Shown here: in pieces, positions 1-5,558 of the stretch
Layout: every line of letters begins with the position of its first letter
Position numbering within the stretch: the stretch's first letter is position 1
Source: Pseudomonadota bacterium
Lineage (GTDB): Bacteria; Desulfobacterota; WTBG01; JAGOGO01
NCBI GenBank assembly: GCA_021160085.1
Contig: JAGHDE010000120.1
Coordinates: forward strand, 1-5,558
Reading direction: 5' to 3'
Length of the DNA stretch: 5,558 nucleotides
Notes under the pieces: generated by a model
The model's database searches: none
What the model was told of the DNA's origin: nothing
What the model saw: only the letters and a program-made list of their open reading frames with translations
Translations under genes and position numbers: made by a program

Positions 1-67
1 AAACTAAATTTTTATTTTAATGCTTTTTATTCACCAACCCTTTACTTTATAAGAGAGGAGTTAAAAA

Positions 68-1216
68 ATGAATTTTGAATTCACTGAAGAACAAAAAACC
101 ATGATAGCTGTGGGCAAGGATTTTGCGGAAAAAGAGATTCGCCCCACCCAGGAAGAGGACGAAAAGGAACATCGTTTTCGGAAAGACATCGTGAAAAAAA
201 TGGCTGAATTAGGCTTTTTTGGCTGTGTTATTCCAGAAAAATACGGCGGAAATGAGACCGGTCATATGTGTGCGGCCTTGTTATGCGAAGAGATCGGGCG
301 GGTTAGTGCCTCTATGACCTTGCCTTTTAATTGCCAAGCCTGGGGCCCGGCACTTGCTATTCTTAATTTTGGTACTGAGGAACAAAAGGAAAAATATATT
401 CCTCCTTTAGTGAACGCTGACATGTTGGGTGCTTTTGCCATTACTGAGCCGAATTCAGGCTCTGATGTGGCAGGCATGGGAATGACGGCAACTGAAACTG
501 ATGATGGGTTTGTCCTGAATGGAACGAAAATGTGGATTTCTAACATTCAGGTAGCAGATTTGTCACTTGTATACGCCTATACCGATAAGTCGAAGAAACA
601 CAAAGGAATTTCTTGTTTCGTGGTTGATAATTTAAAAACTACCCCCGGGATTACAACTGTTCCCATCGAGACTAAATTAGGGCTCTTTTGTGCTCCTACA
701 GGAGAAATAAGCTTCGAAGATGTTAAAATTCCAAAGAGCGCATTGCTTGGAGAAAGGGGGCAAGGATTCAAAATTTGCATGACGCAGCTCGATCAAACCC
801 GATTGGGTTGCGCGGCTCGAGGAGTCGGAATTACAAGGGCCTGTCACGAGGAATCGATTAAATATGCCCTCGAAAGAACCCAATTCGGTGTTCCCATTTT
901 CAGTTTTCAAATGATTCAGGAGCAGATCGCGGAGATGTACGTGGAATATGAAGCAGCGAGATTGCTGGTATTGAAGGCGGCTTTTGAAAAAGATCAGGGA
1001 AATCTCTCGAATACTTTGTCAACTTCTACTGCTAAGTATAATGCTGCTGAAACCGCGGTCAGAGCTTCAAATGCAGCGATGAAGGTTTTAGGAAGCTATA
1101 GTTATTCAAGTGAATATCCGGTGGAAAGATATTTTCGGGATGCCAAATCATTGCAGGCGGTTGAAGGAACCTCTAACATCCAAAAGGTTATCATCGCCCG
1201 AAATGTTATTAAGTAA
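68..1216 (+). CDS. Acyl-CoA dehydrogenase (FAD-dependent, SCAD/MCAD-like)
   Basis: Catalyses alpha,beta-dehydrogenation of an acyl-CoA thioester in the cytoplasm, passing electrons from FAD to ETF. The 382-residue length is normal for the family. Seen: an all-alpha N-terminal domain (about 1-115); the first family signature AITEPNSGSDVAG at 124-136; the flavin-contacting WISN at 157-160; the CoA-contacting LDQTR (241-245); the RTQFG FAD motif (270-274); and EYPVERYFRDAK (349-360) followed by EGT with Glu366 at the position of the catalytic base of SCAD/MCAD. The position used by isovaleryl-/long-chain enzymes (in LDxER) is Thr here, arguing against those types. By eye, the substrate-binding Arg of glutaryl-CoA dehydrogenase is not matched. 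The FAD loop usually reading GGYG is GSYS (342-345). The start is supported by AGAGGAG at 54-60, seven bases before ATG. It is the first gene of the cluster in this window. Family is certain; the acyl substrate is not. Confidence 0.95.
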   Translation: MNFEFTEEQKTMIAVGKDFAEKEIRPTQEEDEKEHRFRKDIVKKMAELGFFGCVIPEKYGGNETGHMCAALLCEEIGRVSASMTLPFNCQAWGPALAILNFGTEEQKEKYIPPLVNADMLGAFAITEPNSGSDVAGMGMTATETDDGFVLNGTKMWISNIQVADLSLVYAYTDKSKKHKGISCFVVDNLKTTPGITTVPIETKLGLFCAPTGEISFEDVKIPKSALLGERGQGFKICMTQLDQTRLGCAARGVGITRACHEESIKYALERTQFGVPIFSFQMIQEQIAEMYVEYEAARLLVLKAAFEKDQGNLSNTLSTSTAKYNAAETAVRASNAAMKVLGSYSYSSEYPVERYFRDAKSLQAVEGTSNIQKVIIARNVIK

Positions 1217-1244
1217 TTAAGAATGTTTCCAGAAGGAGGCTAAA

Positions 1245-1997
1245 ATGAATATAGTTGTTTGTGTAAAACGCGTTCCGGATACGGAAACGAAAATAAAGAT
1301 CGGAGGCGATGGCAAAGCTATTGATCCCGCCGGGGTTGAATTCGTTATTAATCCCTTTGATGAATATGCCATTGAGGAAGCGATTCAGATTAAAGAAAAA
1401 TCAGGGGAAGGTGAGATTAACATTCTCTCCCTCGGGTCCATTGATGCTCAGGTTATCATGAGAAAGGCATACGCAATGGGCGCGGAAAAAGGGGTCCACT
1501 TGAATGATGACTCTGCTAATCCTGATAATTTAGCCGTGGCTAAATCACTGGCTGCGCAACTCAAAGAGATGTCTTTTGATATGGTGCTGTTTGGTAAACA
1601 GGCGGTTGATGATGACAGCGCGTCTGTAGCTGTTCAGGTTGCTCAATTATTAAACATTCCAATTGTAACCAGAGTTATAAAAATGGATATTGCAGACGGA
1701 AAAGCAACCGCTGAAAGAGAAAGTGATGCCGGCAAGGAAATTCTTGAGGTTACATTACCGGCTGCTTTTGCAGCTGAAAAAGGGTTGAACGAGCCTCGTT
1801 ATCCCAAACTTATGGACATCATGAAAGCCAAGAAGAAACCCCTTGAACAGAAAGAGGCTCAGATGGATGCGCCGAAGATGGAAATTGTAGAGATGAAATA
1901 TCCGCCCGAGCGTCCTCCGGGAAAGATAGTCGGAGAAGGAGTTGAGGCTGTACCCGAACTCGTAAATTTATTAAAGAACGAGGCCAAAATGATATAA
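1245..1997 (+). CDS. etfB: Electron transfer flavoprotein subunit beta
   Basis: Small subunit of the soluble ETF heterodimer that accepts electrons from acyl-CoA dehydrogenases. The 250 residues match the usual length. Seen: N-terminal MNIVVCVKRVPDTE; INPFDEYAIEEA (35-46); the nucleotide-binding GKQAVDDDS (117-125); and LNEPRY (181-186) followed by MKAKKK (193-198). That last stretch resembles the recognition loop of canonical ETF-beta, whose Leu docks into partner dehydrogenases. A C-terminal arm from about 218 (YPPERPPGK) would wrap over the alpha subunit. The DDDS motif is closer to canonical ETFs, which bind AMP here, than to the GDTAQVGP-type motif of flavin-bifurcating ETFs; this is judged by eye. 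The start follows AAGGAGG (1233-1239) at five bases. It lies 28 nt after the dehydrogenase gene and directly before etfA, the standard order. Confidence 0.96.
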   Translation: MNIVVCVKRVPDTETKIKIGGDGKAIDPAGVEFVINPFDEYAIEEAIQIKEKSGEGEINILSLGSIDAQVIMRKAYAMGAEKGVHLNDDSANPDNLAVAKSLAAQLKEMSFDMVLFGKQAVDDDSASVAVQVAQLLNIPIVTRVIKMDIADGKATAERESDAGKEILEVTLPAAFAAEKGLNEPRYPKLMDIMKAKKKPLEQKEAQMDAPKMEIVEMKYPPERPPGKIVGEGVEAVPELVNLLKNEAKMI

Positions 1998-2040
1998 TAG
2001 TTTGTTTGGGGATAAAACGTGAAAACTTAGTTAATATTGT

Positions 2041-2045
2041 GGAGG
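2041..2045 (+). promoter_or_regulatory. Shine-Dalgarno site that fixes the etfA start
   Basis: GGAGG five bases before ATG 2051. It supports this start over the in-frame TTG at 2006, which has no purine-rich site at a suitable distance. Confidence 0.85.
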
Positions 2046-2050
2046 TTCAG

Positions 2051-3034
2051 ATGGCAAATAATGTATTAATCTATGCAGAACAAATGGGCGGAAAATTTCG
2101 TCCAACCGCCTTTGAGGCTATTTGTCAAGGGAAAAAGATGGCCCAGGAACTCGGTGGAAAGGTGATAGCGGTGGCTATTGGGTCTGGTATCGAGAATCCT
2201 GAGGCTTTAGGGCAATATGGTGCCGATAAGGTTATTGTTGTAAGCAATGAAAAATTAAAGGACTTCACGGTCGATGCGTATGGAAAAGCATTTGCAGACG
2301 TGGCCGGTAAGAATGATCCTGCCGTTGTGTTGATGGCAGCGACTTATCAGGGGAAAGATTTGGGTGGATATGTGTCAGCAGCACTTGATGCTCCAATTGC
2401 CGCCGATTGTACTGAATGGCTGGCCCAGGGTGGAAAAATTCAAGTTAAACGGCCAACTTATGCTGGCAAAGCCTATGCAACAATTGCCTTCACTGGAGAG
2501 ACGGCGGTTATCTCTATCCGACCGAAGGTCTTTGCTTCCGATGAACCTGATGCCTCAAAGAGCGCCGAAGTGGAAAACCAGGATGTTGCTCTTTCAGACG
2601 ACGATTTTCGAAGCATTGTAAAAGAAATTCTTGCTAAAGCGGGTGGAAAGATCGATGTTTCCGAAGGTGATATCATTGTTGCTGGTGGACGCGGGATGAA
2701 AGGACCGGAAAACTTCAAAATTTTAGAAGAGATGGCTGAATTGCTGGGAGCAGCGGTGGGCGCATCGCGTACGGCAGTTGATGAGGGGTGGAGAGAGCAT
2801 GCCGACCAGGTTGGCCAGACTGGTAAAGTGGTTTCTCCCAAGCTCTATATCGCCTGTGGTATTTCGGGTGCTATCCAGCATCTGGCGGGCATGAGAACGT
2901 CGAAATGTATTGTGGCTATCAACAAAGATCCTGATGCAGCAATTTTTAACATTGCAGACTACGGTATTGTAGGGGATCTTTTTCAAGTTGTTCCGGCGAT
3001 GACGGAGGAGTTAAAGAAGGTAATGGGCAGTTAA
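2051..3034 (+). CDS. etfA: Electron transfer flavoprotein subunit alpha
   Basis: Large ETF subunit, carrying the mobile FAD that shuttles electrons from the dehydrogenase to the membrane oxidoreductase. The 327 residues from this start are typical. Seen: N-terminal ETF domain (MANNVLIYAEQ onward, to about 190); C-terminal FAD-binding domain with SRTAVDEGW (239-247) and QVGQTGK (253-259). The ETF-alpha signature runs 265-291 with key residues Y266, G270, S272-G273, Q276-H277, G280 and N291, then DYGIVGDL (303-310). The start is ATG 2051 because GGAGG (2041-2045) sits five bases upstream and the protein then begins like other ETF-alpha chains. An in-frame TTG at 2006 would add 15 residues with no homologous look. 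The stop codon lies inside an inverted repeat (3029-3059). Confidence 0.96.
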   Translation: MANNVLIYAEQMGGKFRPTAFEAICQGKKMAQELGGKVIAVAIGSGIENPEALGQYGADKVIVVSNEKLKDFTVDAYGKAFADVAGKNDPAVVLMAATYQGKDLGGYVSAALDAPIAADCTEWLAQGGKIQVKRPTYAGKAYATIAFTGETAVISIRPKVFASDEPDASKSAEVENQDVALSDDDFRSIVKEILAKAGGKIDVSEGDIIVAGGRGMKGPENFKILEEMAELLGAAVGASRTAVDEGWREHADQVGQTGKVVSPKLYIACGISGAIQHLAGMRTSKCIVAINKDPDAAIFNIADYGIVGDLFQVVPAMTEELKKVMGS

Positions 3035-3059
3035 AGAAAACAAGCGGTGTTCTTTAACT
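3029..3059 (+). repeat. Inverted repeat overlapping the etfA stop codon
   Basis: AGTTAAAGAA (3029-3038) and its exact complement TTCTTTAACT (3050-3059) are separated by 11 bases, giving a perfect but A/T-rich 10-bp stem. The left arm contains the etfA stop codon. A further direct copy of AGTTAAAGAA lies at 3009-3018 inside etfA. No T-run follows immediately, so a strong intrinsic terminator is unlikely. An mRNA-processing or stability element between etfA and the membrane oxidoreductase gene is possible. Confidence 0.5.
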
Positions 3060-3092
3060 ATTGATTTCTAAAAACCAAGAGGAAAGAAGCTC

Positions 3093-5102
3093 ATGTTACC
3101 AATAGCAGGCAAGATTTTTTTATTAATCCTGATAGCGCTTACTGTTTACTTTTTTGTCCAGCGGGCAAAGTATCTTATTGACCTTCTCAAACTGGGCACA
3201 CCCGAAGATCGGTTTGATAATCCCAAGGAGAGATGGAAATATGTTTTAGGACAGGTGTTACCTCAGCGCTGTGCCACCAAAAATGTTACCAAGAAAGATC
3301 TGGCTGGGGTGGGACACCTGCTTCTATTTTATGGTTTTTCAGTTTATGTCATCAGCTACGGGTTTCATATAACCGAAGCGTTCTACGATAAATTATCTCC
3401 AGCACTTTTCGGGGTTGCATTCAACAACTTTTTCTACCTGCTTCTCGATACTGCTGGACTCGTGGTAATCGCCTCGCTTCTTTGGGCATTTATCCGGCGA
3501 TATATAGTCAAGCCGGACAGGTTAGAACCTTCAATGGATGCGGGGATTATTCTGGTTGTGGTTTTTTGCCTTATGATTATGAGCTTTTCGGTTGAGGGGT
3601 TCAGATTGCTCGCTGAGGAAACTCCATTTACTGATTGGGCTTATATGGGCAATGCTTTTTCACAGGTATTTGCAAATATGGGATTGCAGGAAAGTTCCCA
3701 TACCCTGTTTTATGTGTTTTGGTATTTGCATATGATAGTGGTTTTGGGATTCGGAATTTATATTCTTTATTCCAAGCATCTCCACGTCCTGGCTGCTCAC
3801 CCGAATTTGTACTTCCATTCCACCAAGCCGAAAGGTTCCCTTGAGCCGATTGAAAATATGGAGGAAGCGGAACGGTTTGGAGCCTCCGATATTACCCATT
3901 ATTCCTGGAAACACCTGCTTGACCTCTATGCATGTACTGAATGTGGTTGGTGCAATGAAAACTGCCCGGCTAACGTAAGTGGCAAACCATTAAAACCAAA
4001 AGATGTTATTCACAATATGAAAGAACATCTCTTAGCAACCGGCAAGGATTTGCTTGCCAAAAAAGCTGAAGAGACGCAGGGAGATGAAGAAGAGCCGACT
4101 TTGGTTCGTGCGGTGGTTACTGAGGATGAGATTTGGGACTGCACCAATTGTATGGCCTGCATGGAGGTCTGCCCGGTTGCTATTGAACACGTCAGCAAGA
4201 TAGACGAGATGCGCCGTTACCTGGTATTGATGGAGAGTAATTTCCCCGCCGAGGTCCAGACCGTTTTTAAAGGGATGGAGACCAACAGCAATCCCTGGGG
4301 AATAGGAATGTCTACCAGGGCTGACTGGGCAAAAGATTTAGGCGTTAAAACTCTTGCTGAAGATAGTGAAGTTGATATTCTGTTTTATGTTGGTTGTTCC
4401 GGGGCCTTTGATGACCGTTATAAGAAAGTATCGGTCGCAATGGTTAAGATTCTTCAAGCAGCCGGAGTCAAATTTGGTATTTTGGGGACGGAAGAGGGTT
4501 GTTGCGGCGATTCAGCCCGACGCATTGGCAATGAGTACCTTTACTGGATGATGGCTCAACAGAACATTGAGGTTTTTAATGGATACAATGTTAAAAAGAT
4601 TCTGGCAACCTGTCCCCACGGTTATAATACCCTGAAAAACGAATATCCTCAGTTTGGTGGAGACTTCGAAGTCGTTCACCATACTGAATTTATTTTGGAC
4701 CTCATTAAGAATGGGCGTTTAAAATTAAAAGGTGGTCTTGCTAAGACAATCACCTACCACGATTCCTGTTTTCTGGGAAGATACAATACAATTTATGACC
4801 AGCCCCGCGAGATTCTTGGCGCGATATCTAATACTAACTTGGTTGAAATGGAGCGAAACCGAAGATTTAGTTTTTGTTGTGGTGCAGGCGGGGGAAGGAT
4901 GTGGATGGAAGAAGACCGGGGGGACAAGATCAATGAAGTCCGGACCGAAGAAGCGCTTTCTAAAAACCCCGATATGATTGCAACTGCATGTCCATTTTGC
5001 ATGACCATGTTTGAAGATGGACTAAAGGCTAAAAATGCAGAAGATAAGGTTAAGGTGTTGGATATTGCAGAATTTGTAGCTAATCAGTTGATAGATAATT
5101 AA
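3093..5102 (+). CDS. Membrane-bound Fe-S/cytochrome b oxidoreductase, EtfAB:menaquinone oxidoreductase (EMO/DUF224) type
   Basis: Predicted to oxidise reduced ETF and reduce menaquinone at the cytoplasmic membrane. Seen in the 669 residues: an N-terminal membrane domain with about five hydrophobic helices (near 5-22, 71-92, 110-135, 150-168, 204-227), resembling NarI-type cytochrome b, with candidate heme-ligand histidines H75, H92, H213 and H229/H231. Two ferredoxin-type [4Fe-4S] motifs follow: C281-C284-C287-C291-P and C350-C353-C356-C360-P. The C-terminal half has two HdrB/HdrD-like CCG domains. The second is complete (C559, C595-C596-G, C633-x-x-C636). The first has C435, C470-C471-G and C507, but its last position is Gly510 rather than Cys. 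The ATG follows an AGAGGA site (3078-3083). Placement directly after etfBA matches the known genetic context of EMO, the menaquinone-linked acceptor described in Syntrophus and relatives. Domain calls are firm; the exact acceptor is inferred. It is sometimes annotated as an HdrD-related or (Fe-S)-binding protein. Confidence 0.9.
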   Translation: MLPIAGKIFLLILIALTVYFFVQRAKYLIDLLKLGTPEDRFDNPKERWKYVLGQVLPQRCATKNVTKKDLAGVGHLLLFYGFSVYVISYGFHITEAFYDKLSPALFGVAFNNFFYLLLDTAGLVVIASLLWAFIRRYIVKPDRLEPSMDAGIILVVVFCLMIMSFSVEGFRLLAEETPFTDWAYMGNAFSQVFANMGLQESSHTLFYVFWYLHMIVVLGFGIYILYSKHLHVLAAHPNLYFHSTKPKGSLEPIENMEEAERFGASDITHYSWKHLLDLYACTECGWCNENCPANVSGKPLKPKDVIHNMKEHLLATGKDLLAKKAEETQGDEEEPTLVRAVVTEDEIWDCTNCMACMEVCPVAIEHVSKIDEMRRYLVLMESNFPAEVQTVFKGMETNSNPWGIGMSTRADWAKDLGVKTLAEDSEVDILFYVGCSGAFDDRYKKVSVAMVKILQAAGVKFGILGTEEGCCGDSARRIGNEYLYWMMAQQNIEVFNGYNVKKILATCPHGYNTLKNEYPQFGGDFEVVHHTEFILDLIKNGRLKLKGGLAKTITYHDSCFLGRYNTIYDQPREILGAISNTNLVEMERNRRFSFCCGAGGGRMWMEEDRGDKINEVRTEEALSKNPDMIATACPFCMTMFEDGLKAKNAEDKVKVLDIAEFVANQLIDN

Positions 5103-5110
5103 AATATAAA

Positions 5111-5115
5111 GGAGG
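5111..5115 (+). promoter_or_regulatory. Shine-Dalgarno site for the GTG-started biotinyl gene
   Basis: GGAGG within AAAGGAGG, eight bases before GTG 5124. It supports use of a non-ATG start. The next in-frame ATG (5148) would cut off the first beta strand of the biotinyl domain. Confidence 0.8.
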
Positions 5116-5123
5116 AAATAAAA

Positions 5124-5339
5124 GTGAGTGTAGAAGTTAAAGCCCCCATGGTAGGGAAAATTATTTCTGTCAAAGCGGAAGTTGGCCAGAGTGTTGGTGA
5201 AGATGATGAAATGTTCATCATAGAAGCCATGAAGATGGAAATACCAATTGGTGCTCCGGCAGCAGGTACGGTGAAGGAGATTAAAGTCGAGGCTGGCAAG
5301 TCGGTAGAAAGTGATGATGTTTTGGCGATAATCGAATAA
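5124..5339 (+). CDS. Stand-alone biotinyl (biotin carboxyl carrier) domain protein
   Basis: A 71-residue protein that is a single biotinyl/lipoyl-fold domain. The EAMKMEI motif (34-40) places the biotin-accepting lysine at Lys37 between two methionines, the hallmark of biotin rather than lipoate carriers. APMVGKI (7-13) and a matching second half from about APAAGTV (44-50) give the usual two-fold beta sandwich. It would carry CO2 on biotin between a biotin carboxylase and a carboxyltransferase, or serve a decarboxylase. It lacks the long N-terminal region of AccB and the Pro/Ala linker of pump gamma subunits, resembling the short carriers of acyl-CoA carboxylases. It lies 21 nt after the membrane oxidoreductase gene and is the last gene before the terminator, so it is probably co-transcribed. 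No carboxylase or carboxyltransferase gene is in the window, so the substrate (propionyl-, methylcrotonyl-, glutaconyl-CoA or other) is unknown. Confidence 0.92.
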   Translation: MSVEVKAPMVGKIISVKAEVGQSVGEDDEMFIIEAMKMEIPIGAPAAGTVKEIKVEAGKSVESDDVLAIIE

Positions 5340-5360
5340 AATTTACAACGAATAAAATTT

Positions 5361-5399
5361 CATAAAAAGGCTGTACCGTATTGAGACAGCCTTTTTATG
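5361..5399 (+). terminator. Rho-independent terminator at the end of the cluster
   Basis: A perfect 14-bp inverted repeat, CATAAAAAGGCTGT (5361-5374) and ACAGCCTTTTTATG (5386-5399), with an 11-base loop. A GGCTGT/ACAGCC core is followed by a T5 run on the top strand, and the mirrored A5 would serve the other strand. It begins 22 nt after the biotinyl gene stop, as expected for the operon end. Confidence 0.88.
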
Positions 5400-5416
5400 G
5401 TAAATTTAGTAACACG

Positions 5417-5438
5417 AATATAAATTGTGTGTTATATT
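5417..5438. repeat. A/T-rich inverted repeat upstream of the second promoter
   Basis: AATATAA (5417-5423) and TTATATT (5432-5438) form a 7-bp dyad with an eight-base spacer. An overlapping alternative dyad is TAACAC (5410-5415) with GTGTTA (5429-5434). It lies about 28 bases upstream of the putative -35, so it could be an operator, but such A/T-only dyads arise by chance. Confidence 0.25.
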
Positions 5439-5465
5439 ACTTGTTCGGCGAGACTCATTTTTTAA

Positions 5466-5495
5466 TGAACAAATTTGCAAAGAGAAGGCTATAAT
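5466..5495 (+). promoter_or_regulatory. Sigma70-type promoter for the downstream gene
   Basis: A consensus -10 hexamer TATAAT (5490-5495) is preceded at 18 bases by TGAACA (5466-5471), a 4/6 match to the -35 consensus. Transcription would begin near 5502, giving a leader of about 20 bases before ATG 5523. The position just after a terminator and just before a new gene supports the call. The -35 is weak, so an activator may be needed. Confidence 0.6.
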
Positions 5496-5522
5496 CGGCA
5501 TTTATTTGCAAGGGGATATAAG

Positions 5523-5558
5523 ATGAAAAAATGGTTAATTTACGCAATGATGCTAATC
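5523..5558 (+). CDS. Start of a gene cut by the window edge; N terminus looks like a signal peptide or membrane anchor
   Basis: ATG 5523 opens a frame that stays open to the last base, reading MKKWLIYAMMLI. Two lysines followed by a hydrophobic run are typical of the n- and h-regions of a secretion signal or first membrane helix. The AAGGGGA site (5510-5516) lies six bases upstream, and a TATAAT promoter ends 27 bases before the start. Separated from the acyl-CoA cluster by a terminator, so probably unrelated to it. Only 12 codons are visible, so no function can be given. Confidence 0.6.
   Translation, partial: MKKWLIYAMMLI

Noticed and set aside
16..51. A/T-rich TTTAAT and TTTATAAG as promoter elements for the dehydrogenase gene
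   Set aside because: TTTAAT would need a -35 outside the window and the TTTATAAG copy would leave almost no leader. With 67 bases visible, neither a promoter nor an upstream operon member can be decided.
68..1216. Isovaleryl-CoA dehydrogenase, suggested by the biotin carrier in the same operon (leucine pathway)
   Set aside because: The catalytic Glu is at the SCAD/MCAD position (Glu366), and the LDxER-type Glu of isovaleryl-CoA dehydrogenases is Thr here.
2006..2050. TTG start for etfA giving 15 extra N-terminal residues
   Set aside because: No ribosome site at a suitable distance and no ETF-like sequence in the extension. ATG 2051 has GGAGG at five bases and gives the usual N terminus.
2473..2841. 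Minus-strand open frame of 122 codons inside etfA
   Set aside because: Lies wholly opposite a strongly conserved gene, has low-complexity Ser/Pro/Ala-rich translation and no recognisable domain. It is a shadow of the coding strand.
4732..4977. Plus-strand 81-codon open frame inside the oxidoreductase gene
   Set aside because: Overlaps the second CCG domain in another frame with no ribosome site and no recognisable protein features.
5475..5480. TTGCAA as the -35 element of the downstream promoter
   Set aside because: Only nine bases from the TATAAT -10, too close for sigma70. TGAACA at 5466-5471 has an acceptable 18-base spacing.

Overview
The window holds one compact, single-strand gene cluster for anaerobic acyl-CoA oxidation and delivery of the electrons to the membrane. 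It is followed by a transcription terminator and the first codons of an unrelated downstream gene. Base composition is moderate (low-to-mid 40s % G+C by eye), starts are preceded by clear Shine-Dalgarno sites, and genes are tightly packed. The membrane Fe-S/cytochrome b electron acceptor is the type found in anaerobic, menaquinone-using bacteria such as Desulfobacterota, syntrophic fatty-acid oxidisers and several uncultured phyla. I cannot name the lineage from this sequence alone.

Layout: 68-1216 acyl-CoA dehydrogenase; 1245-1997 electron-transfer flavoprotein beta subunit (etfB); 2051-3034 electron-transfer flavoprotein alpha subunit (etfA; the in-frame TTG at 2006 is not the likely start); 3093-5102 a 669-residue membrane protein with a NarI-like cytochrome b domain, two [4Fe-4S] motifs and two CCG cysteine-rich domains (EtfAB:menaquinone oxidoreductase type, EMO/DUF224); 5124-5339 a 71-residue stand-alone biotinyl carrier domain with a GTG start; 5361-5399 a perfect 14-bp hairpin terminator; 5466-5495 a probable promoter; 5523 to the window edge, the start of a new gene with a signal-peptide-like N terminus.

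Working model: the dehydrogenase introduces an alpha,beta double bond in an acyl-CoA and reduces its FAD. EtfAB collects the electrons and hands them to the membrane protein, whose Fe-S clusters and putative b hemes pass them to menaquinone. The gaps between the five genes (28, 53, 58 and 21 nt), the shared strand and the terminator after the last gene support one transcript. The biotin carrier points to an acyl-CoA carboxylase or decarboxylase acting in the same catabolic route, but its enzymatic partners are not in the window.

I see no wholly new system. The points most worth a second look are a Cys-to-Gly change in the first CCG domain of the membrane oxidoreductase, the orphan biotin carrier, a threefold AGTTAAAGAA repeat at the etfA/oxidoreductase junction that can form alternative hairpins, and repeated ATTTGCAA boxes around the -10 of the downstream promoter.
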